Both the position numbers and the translations under genes were made by a program. This document shows positions 1-8,814 of a stretch of DNA of 35,986 bases, piece after piece. The DNA is taken from assembly GCA_964425645.1 (NCBI GenBank), contig CAYRNC010000009.1:1-35986 (forward strand). The letters are read 5' to 3'. How positions within the stretch are numbered: the first letter of the stretch is position 1; every line of letters begins with the position of its first letter. The notes below the pieces were generated by a model. The model had not been told where the DNA came from. It worked only from the letters and a program-made list of their open reading frames with translations, and did no database searches. This DNA comes from CAYRNC01 sp964425645 (GTDB lineage: Bacteria > Bacillota > Clostridia > Peptostreptococcales > Anaerovoracaceae).

Positions 1-215
1 CTGACTACGATGACTGCCATCTCTGCTCTGGTTACGATGTTTTCCGGTTTATAGCTTCCGTCAGGATAGCCGGTAACAACACCCAGATCGGTCAGCACGT
101 TAACGGCATCTTCGCATTTCTCGCCTGCTACATCAGACAGAGGTGCTGCGAAAGCCATTCCGAAGCTTCCCAGTACGAGAGACAGTACCAATACAAATGA
201 TAGTACTTTTCTCAT
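1..215 (-). CDS. S-layer homology (SLH) domain surface protein, 5' end only
   Basis: Only the first 71 codons are present; the gene continues past the left edge. The translation starts MRKVLSFVLVLSLVLGSFGM and goes on to AFA, a signal peptide with a basic n-region, hydrophobic core and probable cleavage after AFA near residue 23. It then enters an SLH motif containing VTGYPDGSYKPENIVTRAEM. SLH domains bind secondary cell-wall polymer, so this should be an exported, wall-anchored protein, possibly the S-layer protein itself. The ATG at 213-215 is preceded by a strong AAAGGAGG site (about 223-230), a sigma-A promoter at 361-390 and a leader of about 140 nt. The rest of the domain layout is unknown. 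Confidence 0.88.
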   Translation of the reverse strand, partial: MRKVLSFVLVLSLVLGSFGMAFAAPLSDVAGEKCEDAVNVLTDLGVVTGYPDGSYKPENIVTRAEMAVIVV

Positions 216-355
216 TTAGAATTCCTCCTTTAAGGTTTTTCTTCTTCGAAGGGGAGATTAAACGGTTCGGTTCTGCAAATTATCCTCCCCTTCTGAAGAT
301 AATTTGACATTATGTATAGACATGCAGACAGTTATCCCTCTGCAAAATCTATCTC
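216..355 (-). promoter_or_regulatory. Long structured 5' leader of the SLH gene
   Basis: From the predicted promoter the mRNA leader would be about 140 nt. It holds a strong stem: GAAGGGGAG (248-256) pairs with CTCCCCTTC (285-293) and the flanks add a TCTTC/GAAGA extension. A competing inverted repeat, AAATTATC (278-285) with GATAATTT (297-304), uses part of the same strand. In the RNA the second hairpin forms first. The Shine-Dalgarno site lies about 20 nt after the large stem. I recognise no known riboswitch; it may stabilise the mRNA or act as a switch. Confidence 0.45.
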
Positions 356-360
356 ATAGG

Positions 361-390
361 ATTATACCCCTTTGACGACTTGAGAGTCAA
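361..390 (-). promoter_or_regulatory. Sigma-A promoter of the SLH gene
   Basis: On the minus strand: -35 TTGACT (385-390), 18-nt spacer, -10 TATAAT (361-366). Transcription would start near 354. Confidence 0.75.
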
Positions 391-404
391 TAATATGCAG
401 GAAT

Positions 405-520
405 TGTAATAATCCTGTAATAATGATCTCGCGGGTATTTTTACCTGTATTTCTCTCGGTTTTTCCCTTTGTGCTCATTATAGCAGGAGCACATCAATTG
501 TCCATTACAAGGGTATTACA
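405..520. repeat. Two pairs of TGTAAT repeats, each with 11-bp period
   Basis: TGTAATAAT occurs at 405-413 and 416-424 on the plus strand. In the opposite orientation TGTAAT occurs at 504-509 and 515-520. Each pair has an 11-bp period (about one helical turn) and the two pairs face each other about 80 bp apart, upstream of the SLH promoter. They could be a regulator binding array. The rest of 391-686 holds no gene that I can support; a short hairpin (GTGCTC 471-476 / GAGCAC 487-492) has no U-tract. Confidence 0.35.
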
Positions 521-686
521 GTATGGTTATCGTTATAAGTCAGAAATCAGAATAATTATTACCGACTAAAAAAGTAAATCCGGTTGAAAAGCCATTCCCG
601 GCGGCGCATATATCGGATGCAGGACCTTATTACACTATGTTAATCGGCACGATAGCCTCTTCAATTATGGGGGAACCCTTCCCTTA

Positions 687-715
687 TTTACATCTACGCC
701 CTCATATGGTATTAT
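687..715 (+). promoter_or_regulatory. Promoter of the tyrosine recombinase gene
   Basis: TTTACA (687-692), 17-nt spacer, TATTAT (710-715). It implies a leader of about 20 nt carrying the GGAGG site before the ATG at 742, and rules out the upstream in-frame ATG at 637. Confidence 0.6.
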
Positions 716-741
716 ATGCATATAATGCGGAGGTTGATTTT

Positions 742-1746
742 ATGAAACAGATAGAAGAATTAGTTGATCCCTTTTTACAATATTGTGCGTATCAACGACA
801 GCTGTCTGAAAATACAATCACGAGTTACAGCTTTGATATGTCATTTTTTCTTAAATATCTTAAGGCACATCACCCATCGCTTGTTTACCCCAATCAGATT
901 TCAAAGAGTATCTTAAACGAATATCTTTCCCATATGGCTAAAATCCACAAGGTAAAGACTGTCAAACGCAAGATGGCATCGCTGCACTCGTACTTTTCAT
1001 ATTTAAAATATGACGGGATCATATCGGACAGCCCTTTTGAAGGATTCCGAATCAGGATGAGGGAGGGCAGCAAAAAACCCCAAAGCATGACGTTAAAAGA
1101 AATGAATACTTTTTTACAGGCTGTCTATCTTGATCCCTATTCTGAATCCGCCAATGCTCTTTTGGAAAAGCTTCGGACAAGGAGAACCGATAAGGTATCC
1201 GTTACTTCGGGTGAGTTTTTTTGGTGCAGAGATTTGGCAATCCTTGAACTGTTATTCGCAACAGGTGCAAGAGTATCGGAGCTATGCAGCCTTCTTTTTT
1301 CTGATTATGAACAGGAAAGCCGGTCGCTGCACATTATAGGGAAGGGCAATAAGGAAAGAACCCTGTTTTTGGCCACCCCTCAGGCGATTGCGGCTTTTGA
1401 TAATTATATTCTGATGAGAAATACCATAGACTGCGATATATCCCACATTTTTATAAGTCGCCGCCTAAGCCCTATGAGCACGCAAGGTGTCAGAAATATT
1501 ATAACTAAATATGCGAGGCTTTCAGGCATAAACAAAAATATCACCCCCCACGTCTTTCGACATACGTTTGCATCCCTAATGCTGGAATCAGGAGTGGATA
1601 TCAAATATATTCAGGATTTTTTGGGACACAGTTCCATATTGACCACACAGATCTATCTACATACTTCAGATGAACAGAAAAAGAGAATACTTGCGATGAA
1701 GCATCCAAGAATACTTATAGATCCCGCAGGAATCGGCAGCGATTAG
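742..1746 (+). CDS. Tyrosine recombinase/integrase of XerC/XerD type
   Basis: A 334-aa protein with an N-terminal SAM-like core-binding domain (about 1-95) and a C-terminal catalytic domain (about 110-325). All catalytic residues are visible: Arg177 (TGARVSEL), Lys201 (GKGNKER), His270 and Arg273 (HVFRHTF), His296 (LGHSS) and nucleophile Tyr305. It cuts and rejoins DNA through a 3'-phosphotyrosine link. The ATG at 742 follows GCGGAGG by 8 nt; the same frame runs up to 637, but that part lies over the promoter. The length fits XerC/D and related stand-alone recombinases, including phase-variation invertases. A catalytic-domain insertion around residues 133-160 is slightly longer than in XerC/D. 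No excisionase, integrase-type neighbours or att sites are visible. It ends in TAG, convergent with the giant surface gene. Confidence 0.87.
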   Translation: MKQIEELVDPFLQYCAYQRQLSENTITSYSFDMSFFLKYLKAHHPSLVYPNQISKSILNEYLSHMAKIHKVKTVKRKMASLHSYFSYLKYDGIISDSPFEGFRIRMREGSKKPQSMTLKEMNTFLQAVYLDPYSESANALLEKLRTRRTDKVSVTSGEFFWCRDLAILELLFATGARVSELCSLLFSDYEQESRSLHIIGKGNKERTLFLATPQAIAAFDNYILMRNTIDCDISHIFISRRLSPMSTQGVRNIITKYARLSGINKNITPHVFRHTFASLMLESGVDIKYIQDFLGHSSILTTQIYLHTSDEQKKRILAMKHPRILIDPAGIGSD

Positions 1747-1793
1747 GAAACGATTCCTGACAAGCCGGCTATAAAAAACCGTCCCCGCCGCCC

Positions 1794-4700
1794 TTACCAC
1801 AGACGGTGAAGCTGCCAGTAATCATCCGTTCCGTCCATTATGACCAAAACATCATCGGCTTTAACACTGCCGCCGTAATCTGCCACAAAGCGAAATGTTA
1901 TTGTCTCAGGACTTGTAATCCCCCACAGACAGCGCATGGAGGAATCCCAAAGCTGTCCTTCATAAAGAACTTCCCCTGTTTGATTCCTTTCCTCCGTCTT
2001 TTCAAGAACGGTTTTAAAGTTATCGCAGCCTGCTATGCTGACCGTAACCGATTCGGGATCTCCTGCAGCATACGCCGATAAAAGAAAACGCTCTCCCGGC
2101 CAGAAAATATTTAATCCCCTCTTTCTTGGGGGCGCCGATAAAATGTACGTTGAAGCATCGGATTTCTGATTGAATTCATCTGAAAAATTAAATAGGTTAT
2201 ATTTTTTTCGGTTATCATCCCACAGATCGGTATGGGCGACTTTGCCGGTAACCTTCCCGTTTGACAGCACCGCAAATCGCATGGAGGCCATACCAGTACC
2301 ATCCTCATCCGTAACCGTGCATATGATTTCATAGCTGCCGGGCGAAGCTTTAAATGAAGAGGGAATAAGTACCGGAGGGTAGCGCCCGCCGTCGGCTGTA
2401 ATATCCTGCCTGTTGTGGCTGTATAAAAGCCTGCGGTCCTTATAAACTTCTGTTTTAAGGCTGAGCACATCTTTTTCAACATCGTCGACCCTCACTTCTA
2501 TTTCATAGTCGCTTCCTTCAATTACCGAAGATGGAACGGTTCTTATGGATTCAATCCATGGTCCTGTACCGCCCCCCTCTATATAAAAGGTGATCGTCTC
2601 TATATTTGAATGCTTGTCGTAATCGGGGTTTCCCAAAGGATCGGGAGGCCTTTTCGTATTATCCTCCTGCCAATGCTCAACCGTATATTTTCCGCCTATA
2701 AAGAAGGTCTTAATCGGTTCATGCAGCACATTATCCGCTATTGACACCGGGTTTCCCCATAAATCAAGGATAACCGAAGCTTCCGGATGAGGTCCGTCAT
2801 TACCAGGCGTATGGGTATATTTCCAGTACTGTTTTTTTGAAGGATCCCCTTCATAATCATAATATGATATGTGAAAATCCACAGTTTCACCTTTTTTATA
2901 GACAAGGCTTTCTTCATCCTCTCCTTCATTCACCTTATCCCTTATAATTGCAGCCCGGGCCTGCTTCATCTGCCATTTTAATAAAGCATCAGGGTCGGAA
3001 AACGACTCCTTCACGACATATGATTTTATTCCGTTTCGGTATGTATAAACATTCAAATTTCTAAAAAGATTTTCTCCTTCGGGAAATCCTATCGCAATCT
3101 CACCTTTATCGTTGAATATATCCGTCTCAAGAAAGGCCTTTCTTTCTGTTTCCCGATCAGCAATAAAAAATTTCATATCCTTTACGTAATCCACGGATGA
3201 ATCGATCAAAACCGATTCTATTCCCGTAATGCTCCCTGTCGCACCCCTGTAATCCGATGATTTCATCTTAAATGTCTGTGTTCCCGCCATGGATGGCAAA
3301 GGTATACGATAATCAGAGGGAATGTTGTTTCTCGCACTTTCAGGATATTCGTTTCTCGGGCAGCAGTACCAGGAATAGCCGCCCCAGCTGTATGTGACAT
3401 TATAGTTTCTGTCGTTATAGACCACAGGCCTTGAAGATGTCGCAATGAGCGTCATTAACGCCGTTTTCCCCGAAGGAATTGCATATTTTGCCTCCTTGTC
3501 TCCCGCCTCCCAAACGGTTGTTGATGTATAAGGGGCCGCATCGAAAGGCCCCTCCACCACCTCCGCATCATCCATTTCCCCGTATGCACCGCAAGCCACA
3601 GGGGTGCGAAAACTGCCTTTTACAAGACTGTATCCTTCGGACAGGGATTCAACGCTTAAGGTCTCCGCGCAAGAAATACCTTCCCCGGCGCCCGGTTTTA
3701 CGATATCCAACCTCAAATTATCTATCCACATCTTTGCAACGGTCTCCTTCCCCCCATAGGCCCGGGCATGGAGTTTCAGAGTATTTTGCCCTTCCGACAG
3801 CAGAAAGGGATGGCAATATGAACCCTTCCCTTTACAGTCGGGAGTAAATTCATGCCATATTTCACCGTTGATCTCCATAAAACTTGCTGTCCAAAGCGAT
3901 GAACTGTCCATCTGCGTTTCCCAGTCAAAGGACAAAACAGCCTTATGATCCTTTGGAACTTCAAATGTTATGATGCTGCTGTCAGCGAAATAATAGTTTT
4001 TCCAGTTGCTCCCCTGACGGTTACAGACATTCCCGCCCTTGTACACACCTTCATTAATCCTCGAAGAATCAAGCACGAAAAACGATTGAGCGTCCCCATC
4101 ATCAAAGCTTTCAAAATGAGATGATACAACCTGAAAGCCTGAAGCCCCGACAGATAAATCCCGGATGCTCGGAACAAAGCTCAAAGAATCTGAAACCTTC
4201 CCATCTGCCCGCTTAATTTCATACTCATAATAATATGCGGTATCGGGGAGAAGATCGAAATCCCTGCTTATATTTCCTTCATCCGTTTCCGAATGGACTT
4301 TTAGAACATTTTTTCCCCCTTCTGCCATGGCTGCAACTTCATTTGCAAGAGCTGCGCCATTTTCCATCAATAAAGAATCGGCCATGATCAGCCTGCAATT
4401 TTTGCTTCCGGCTTTTTTACCGATGAAGTCCAAAAGATCCTCATCATAAAGGGATTTGGGATTTGTTTCATCGTAAATAATCAAAGCACCCGTACCCTTT
4501 TCCCCGTGAAGGTATCTGTTTGCACATCTTTCCAAAACGCCGTATATATTCCGGGCCCATGTCGTTACAACTGTTTCATTTCCATAAGTCAGCCCGATAT
4601 GATTATTCCCCGTCTGGATCGCCGCCAACGAATCGGATGATGCTCCATATTCCCTTGTTACGACACTCATTCCAAGCTGATCCGCAGTCCCCATATATGC

Positions 4701-6116
4701 ATAATCCGAAGAAGGCTCGAATACGAACACCTTTGTTCTTTCGGGCAGTCCGTGTACAGGACCGTTATTATAGCTTCCGGTATAAAGTATGTAGCACCAC
4801 TCGGCGCCGGTTGATAGATATACCGTTTCATCCAGCTCCCTTGCGAAGATCACCTGATCAGTCCTTGTGGGGTATCCTTCTTTATCGCTTACAGACAGTG
4901 CTGCGGAATAATCGCTTTTCACCGCAAAGAGCTTCACGTTGCCGCAGCAGTATGAGCCGCTTCTTGAATCGTACGTATATGCCACATAGTTGCAAACACC
5001 TTTTGCATTGTAAACAGGTGTTACGGTATAGGTATATGAGGATGAATCCTGCATAGAAACTGACCGAATCATTTTATTATCCCGACCGTATATCCTTGTT
5101 TCACTGATAAATGAAGCTTCAGAAGGAGTCAATGCGTTAACTATCAGTTTTCCGGATGTATCTATTCCAAGCGCCCTAAAAGAAGATTGGCCGCTGTTTA
5201 CTTTTTCATCTAAAAGACGCTCCAAAGTAACAAGCTCTCTTTTCGGATCGAATATCCCCCTGTACAATGTAGTGCCGTCTACATTAAGAAAATGTACTTT
5301 ACCCTCTATTGTCCTGACACAGCCACTGCTCTTGCCGTTGAAAATCCTGTCCGTTTTCTCTGTCTCCATATTCACCCGATATATCCCGTCGCTTTTTATA
5401 CAATAAATATTGTCACCTGCTACGGTGATATTGTTTCCCGTCTCAAAATCCAAAGTTGTGAGAATGGAACCGTTATCCTTTGAGACGATTAAGGTTCGCC
5501 CTTTGGAAATGAAAAATAAAAAGCGACTCTCTTCATCCTGAGCAAGATAAGGACCGTTATCCGGCACCGACAGAAGCTCATCGCTGAAAACGGTGCTGAA
5601 AACCTGCCTCCCTGTTCTTGCTTCAAAACAGGATATGGTATAGGGGGAACTCGGGTAGACTCCGGCGCCCGAACCTTCCCAGGTGGCATCTATCTTATAG
5701 AGTCTTTCTTCATCCACCAGAAAATTGTGGTCTTCATAAAATGTCCAGCCTCCTTCGTAACCGAAAGGCGTATCCGCCTCCATTAGAAACAAAGGATCAC
5801 TGCTTTGCGGCTCCAAACAAACGGAATTCATTTTTTCTACGCGTATTTCGGGATCAATTCCAAGGTCAAGAAGGTTTTGCGCAAGCAACCCTCGGCTGTC
5901 AATCGCATGGTCGTATTCCTCTTTGCCACCGGTTAAAACGGTGATGTCCATCGGTATCCTCCTTATCGGAGAAAAACTTACTCTCGGCGCTATATTTATA
6001 ACATCGCCCTTTTCCACAGCCCGCCCCGCAAGATGTTCCTCCTTTGTGATATATTCCTCCAGAGTTTCCTCTGTCCAAACATCCTCCGCCATCAGACCTA
6101 TGAGAAAAGGGCCCAC
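1794..6116 (-). CDS. C-terminal part of giant exported surface protein (downstream of in-frame amber)
   Basis: An open frame of 1,440 codons from a nominal GTG at 6114-6116. The same frame is open back to the TAG at 6156-6158 that ends the upstream gene, so this reads as the continuation of that protein. It has no signal peptide, and the nearby AAGGAGG lies only 2 nt from the GTG, too close for good initiation. Approximate layout: beta-propeller-like repeats with SKGRTLIVSKDNGSILT (100-450), a middle region, a carbohydrate-binding/MAM-like beta-sandwich ending KMWIDNLRLDIV (about 660-810), and Ig/PKD-like domains toward the C-terminus (about 1185-1290, VTDEDGTGMASMRF). I do not recognise the whole protein; an adhesin or wall-associated protein is inferred. 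If UAG is not read through, this part is probably not made or not exported. Confidence 0.7.
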   Translation of the reverse strand: MGPFLIGLMAEDVWTEETLEEYITKEEHLAGRAVEKGDVINIAPRVSFSPIRRIPMDITVLTGGKEEYDHAIDSRGLLAQNLLDLGIDPEIRVEKMNSVCLEPQSSDPLFLMEADTPFGYEGGWTFYEDHNFLVDEERLYKIDATWEGSGAGVYPSSPYTISCFEARTGRQVFSTVFSDELLSVPDNGPYLAQDEESRFLFFISKGRTLIVSKDNGSILTTLDFETGNNITVAGDNIYCIKSDGIYRVNMETEKTDRIFNGKSSGCVRTIEGKVHFLNVDGTTLYRGIFDPKRELVTLERLLDEKVNSGQSSFRALGIDTSGKLIVNALTPSEASFISETRIYGRDNKMIRSVSMQDSSSYTYTVTPVYNAKGVCNYVAYTYDSRSGSYCCGNVKLFAVKSDYSAALSVSDKEGYPTRTDQVIFARELDETVYLSTGAEWCYILYTGSYNNGPVHGLPERTKVFVFEPSSDYAYMGTADQLGMSVVTREYGASSDSLAAIQTGNNHIGLTYGNETVVTTWARNIYGVLERCANRYLHGEKGTGALIIYDETNPKSLYDEDLLDFIGKKAGSKNCRLIMADSLLMENGAALANEVAAMAEGGKNVLKVHSETDEGNISRDFDLLPDTAYYYEYEIKRADGKVSDSLSFVPSIRDLSVGASGFQVVSSHFESFDDGDAQSFFVLDSSRINEGVYKGGNVCNRQGSNWKNYYFADSSIITFEVPKDHKAVLSFDWETQMDSSSLWTASFMEINGEIWHEFTPDCKGKGSYCHPFLLSEGQNTLKLHARAYGGKETVAKMWIDNLRLDIVKPGAGEGISCAETLSVESLSEGYSLVKGSFRTPVACGAYGEMDDAEVVEGPFDAAPYTSTTVWEAGDKEAKYAIPSGKTALMTLIATSSRPVVYNDRNYNVTYSWGGYSWYCCPRNEYPESARNNIPSDYRIPLPSMAGTQTFKMKSSDYRGATGSITGIESVLIDSSVDYVKDMKFFIADRETERKAFLETDIFNDKGEIAIGFPEGENLFRNLNVYTYRNGIKSYVVKESFSDPDALLKWQMKQARAAIIRDKVNEGEDEESLVYKKGETVDFHISYYDYEGDPSKKQYWKYTHTPGNDGPHPEASVILDLWGNPVSIADNVLHEPIKTFFIGGKYTVEHWQEDNTKRPPDPLGNPDYDKHSNIETITFYIEGGGTGPWIESIRTVPSSVIEGSDYEIEVRVDDVEKDVLSLKTEVYKDRRLLYSHNRQDITADGGRYPPVLIPSSFKASPGSYEIICTVTDEDGTGMASMRFAVLSNGKVTGKVAHTDLWDDNRKKYNLFNFSDEFNQKSDASTYILSAPPRKRGLNIFWPGERFLLSAYAAGDPESVTVSIAGCDNFKTVLEKTEERNQTGEVLYEGQLWDSSMRCLWGITSPETITFRFVADYGGSVKADDVLVIMDGTDDYWQLHRLW

Positions 6117-6155
6117 TCCCTCCTTAACAAAACTGATCTTTTTTCCGGTACCGAA

Positions 6156-7793
6156 CTAAAGATCCTTGTATCCCTGCATTTTAGATATATCAGCCCAGTC
6201 GGAAAACTGAGGGGGAGCCTCATTTTTCTCCGTGTCCGCCAGATAGTACCAGCTTCTTTTAATTTGATCTCCATCCGTCAAAGTTCCGTCCTCCACTGTG
6301 ATATTTGCCTTATTGGAGTCCTCTCCCCTTATGAAAAATGATTCCATATCCAAAGAGGCAACAGGCGGCAGATCCGGAACTACCGAGAAATCTGCACATA
6401 CGCTGTCTACGTTGCCCCGGCTGTCCTTAGCGTATATAAGATAGCGATAATCCATCGGTTCCGAATTCTTTGTAAGAAACTCCAGCCGCAGGGATTCAAA
6501 GTATTCATCCGATAAAAGGGACTCTATAGGCCTGGTCTTGATCGTATCCCCACTTTCACCGTGATCCTTTCCTATAGTTACTTTTTCCCCTGTGGAAGGA
6601 CACACGAGTTCTATTTCCAGCTCTACGATCGGATAATTCGGATGGGCAGCCAGATCCACATTCAGGACCTGCTTCCTGTTTTGCTTTTTTGTGCCTGTCA
6701 AGCTGTGTATTATAGCAGGGGTGGGCAAAACCGATATATCCTTAATATCGTGAAGCTCGTTTCCGCCATCAGGACTGACGGTAAGCCTCACCTGATAGCT
6801 TCCGCCGTAATTAAAAACCGCCTCGGCCCTGATCGGAGATATGCGAGAAATACGGCCGCCCGATATTACGGAAAAGTGGTTTTCCGCCAGCCTGTTTTCA
6901 TAGGTGCGGGCAGCCGACCAGATTTCGCCGTCGAACGTAAACAGCGAACAGTCCTCTGCAATGACGGGATGGCCTTCATACGTGAAGGCAGGAAGTGATA
7001 GTGAACACAGAGCCTCACAAGGCAGATCCGTTTCGGAAGGAGGGCCCTCCTCTTCTTCCGGAGGTCCCGTTTCAACGGGGACCGCAAACAGCCTCATCCC
7101 CACAGATACGGAAAAGGTTTGATAATAAAGGCGGTTATCAAAGCGTGAAATATGCACACCGACAAACTGCCCGTTTGTCAGGCCTTCCTCATTTACAACC
7201 GCGTTAAAGTAAAAATGCTCAAGCAAAAACTGTTCATCCATACCCGCCTGCCTGAATTGAGGATTTCGGTCAAGAAATGCTTTTGCGGTAACCTCCTTGG
7301 AGCTTTCGGAAAATCCGGCATTCATTGCGAATTGCCCTACATATCCCTTTGCCGTACCGTTTAAACGTATTTCCTCTACGGTGAGCCAATTCTTTTGCCA
7401 AGGAGGGGTGTCGGTATCGCTGTCCCTTGGGAAATCATCGTTTCCATAAAGCCCACCGTTCATATCATACCCCCAATATCGATATTTGCCGTCTCTGTAA
7501 TTGGATGATGCCGTAGTCTCTGCCAGGGCGTTTATGCTCGCCGTATTCCCGTAGGCGATTATACCCCTTTGATACCACAATTCCTCATTGAGCTGATAAT
7601 TTCCCGAGTCCACACGAATTTTCAGCAATACCGTGCCCTCCTCCAACAGGAAATCCAAGGCCCTTTGTTTTTCATCCCGATTCATTTGATCAAAGGTCTT
7701 GTAAACCGCCTGTTCGGAAAAGGCGCAGGTACTCCCTAAAAGAAACATGATCAGTAACAACGCCGCGGCACAAAAATGAACATTCTTAATCAT
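6156..7793 (-). CDS. N-terminal part of giant exported surface protein, ends at amber codon
   Basis: The 545-aa product starts with a clear signal peptide: MIKNVHFCAAALLLIMFLLG, then STCAFSEQ, cleaved probably after AFS. ATG at 7793 is preferred over the GTG at 7808 because AAAGGAA lies 5 nt upstream. Residues 60-240 are rich in Tyr, Asn and Gly (KYRYWGYDMNGGLYGNDD) and may form a family-specific surface domain; later parts look like Ig/PKD beta-sandwiches (VDLAAHPNYPIVELEIELV). It ends KMQGYKDL then TAG; translation past the TAG continues FGTGKKISFVKEGVGPF without a frame change. The gene begins 18 nt after the SLH protein and should be co-transcribed with it. Function is unknown; wall-associated or secreted location is inferred. 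Confidence 0.75.
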   Translation of the reverse strand: MIKNVHFCAAALLLIMFLLGSTCAFSEQAVYKTFDQMNRDEKQRALDFLLEEGTVLLKIRVDSGNYQLNEELWYQRGIIAYGNTASINALAETTASSNYRDGKYRYWGYDMNGGLYGNDDFPRDSDTDTPPWQKNWLTVEEIRLNGTAKGYVGQFAMNAGFSESSKEVTAKAFLDRNPQFRQAGMDEQFLLEHFYFNAVVNEEGLTNGQFVGVHISRFDNRLYYQTFSVSVGMRLFAVPVETGPPEEEEGPPSETDLPCEALCSLSLPAFTYEGHPVIAEDCSLFTFDGEIWSAARTYENRLAENHFSVISGGRISRISPIRAEAVFNYGGSYQVRLTVSPDGGNELHDIKDISVLPTPAIIHSLTGTKKQNRKQVLNVDLAAHPNYPIVELEIELVCPSTGEKVTIGKDHGESGDTIKTRPIESLLSDEYFESLRLEFLTKNSEPMDYRYLIYAKDSRGNVDSVCADFSVVPDLPPVASLDMESFFIRGEDSNKANITVEDGTLTDGDQIKRSWYYLADTEKNEAPPQFSDWADISKMQGYKDL

Positions 7794-7811
7794 TGTCTTT
7801 CCTTTCACGCT

Positions 7812-8783
7812 TTAGAAAAACTCTTCATTTATCTCGCCCTGCCTCGTCTGCCAAAAGCGATTATCGTACCCTGCAGGTAAAATGAATATGCGAAGGGTGT
7901 CGTCAAGCCTCTCCATCAGCACGGGGACATCGCCGAAATATTGCTTTCTCATGCCCTGCCTGCCGGGTCCGAGGGGCTTCTTCTCAAAATCCAGCAGAGC
8001 CGAATATATTTCATCCCCTATAAGAGGTTCCTGTTCAAACAGCAGAAGCCTGAGCCCCTTATGCTTTATGTCTTTATTCTTTTCGCAGTCAACAACTTTT
8101 AATGTTATCGTTCCCTCGGGAAATATGCCGTTTTCCTCCTTGGTCACCTCACCTTCGGCAGCGAGTCGAACAGGAAGATTTTCTTTGAGCCGATATATCA
8201 CAAGCGCAGCTTCCGCCCTTTTCAGCGTCGCATTCGGGCGAAATGTGCCGTCCGGATATCCCGTAAGTACGCCCAGGGAATATGATTTAACGATAAAATT
8301 TTCATAAGGAGTCCTGCTGTTAACATCTTTGATGCTCTCAAGGCATTTGCTGTATTCGGATGAAGGAATAACAACATTTCTGCCTTGTTCCGGCATGCTT
8401 CCGCTTATCACCGCCATTAGAGATCTTTTAATCGGCCTGTCAAGAACTTTGGGGCTTATGTCATAAGCGTTGAATAAGGACAGTTGAATCCCGGCGTCAT
8501 AATAGGGTCTTGCCCAGTGGGATTCGTGTACGGCATCTACGGATTCCGTCAACAGATTCACAGCCATTTTGATGAATTCTCCACAGGTTACCTCTTCATC
8601 AGGCCTGAAGCTTCCATCGGGATAGCCTGAAATTATCCCTTCCGCCGCCATTTCTTTTATTTCGGAAAAAGCCCAGTGATTTATCCCTACATCTGTAAAC
8701 GCCTCCGGCTTTACAATCGCCTCTGCGCTTGAGGAAAGAACAATAAAACAAAGGACTATCGCTATATTTTTAAGCTTACCCAT
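7812..8783 (-). CDS. Small SLH-domain exported protein
   Basis: A 323-aa protein starting MGKLKNIAIVLCFIVLSSSA with cleavage probably after AEA. It carries three SLH-like motifs: about 28-75 (FTDVGINHWAFSEIKEM, ISGYPDGSFRPDEEVT), a degenerate one about 85-135, and about 150-205 (VLTGYPDGTFRPNATLKRAEA). The last 115 residues are not recognised. ATG 8783 is chosen because GGGGAGG sits 5 nt upstream and the signal peptide starts there; the open frame extends to 8855 across the promoter. SLH domains anchor proteins to pyruvylated secondary wall polymers. It leads an operon with the giant exported protein and may anchor or present it, which is inference. Confidence 0.85.
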   Translation of the reverse strand: MGKLKNIAIVLCFIVLSSSAEAIVKPEAFTDVGINHWAFSEIKEMAAEGIISGYPDGSFRPDEEVTCGEFIKMAVNLLTESVDAVHESHWARPYYDAGIQLSLFNAYDISPKVLDRPIKRSLMAVISGSMPEQGRNVVIPSSEYSKCLESIKDVNSRTPYENFIVKSYSLGVLTGYPDGTFRPNATLKRAEAALVIYRLKENLPVRLAAEGEVTKEENGIFPEGTITLKVVDCEKNKDIKHKGLRLLLFEQEPLIGDEIYSALLDFEKKPLGPGRQGMRKQYFGDVPVLMERLDDTLRIFILPAGYDNRFWQTRQGEINEEFF

Positions 8784-8814
8784 ACATACCTCCCCATTTA
8801 TATACATTGCACCC

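Noticed and set aside
471..492. Hairpin GTGCTC/GAGCAC as a terminator or attachment site
   Set aside because: Six pairs, 10-nt loop, no T-run and no second copy seen in the window.
216..640. Invertible promoter segment for the S-layer gene
   Set aside because: No inverted repeats were found on both sides of the promoter; the strong repeat pair lies only in the leader.
637..741. N-terminal extension of the recombinase from ATG 637
   Set aside because: It covers a good promoter (687-715), has no ribosome binding site, and adds residues not typical of Xer proteins; GGAGG precedes ATG 742.
1745..1758. Hairpin AGGAA/TTCCT after the recombinase as a terminator
   Set aside because: Only 5 bp and no U-tract follows.
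4520..5056. Plus-strand ORF of 178 codons inside the giant surface gene
   Set aside because: No start signal or recognisable domain; composition is that of an antisense shadow.
6156..6158. Pyrrolysine or genome-wide UAG recoding to explain the amber in the giant gene
   Set aside because: At least eight other genes here end in TAG (recombinase, mscL, DUF1934, SipL-like, ispE, thiolase, isochorismatase-like, sirtuin), and the protein is not a methylamine methyltransferase. Local readthrough is not excluded.
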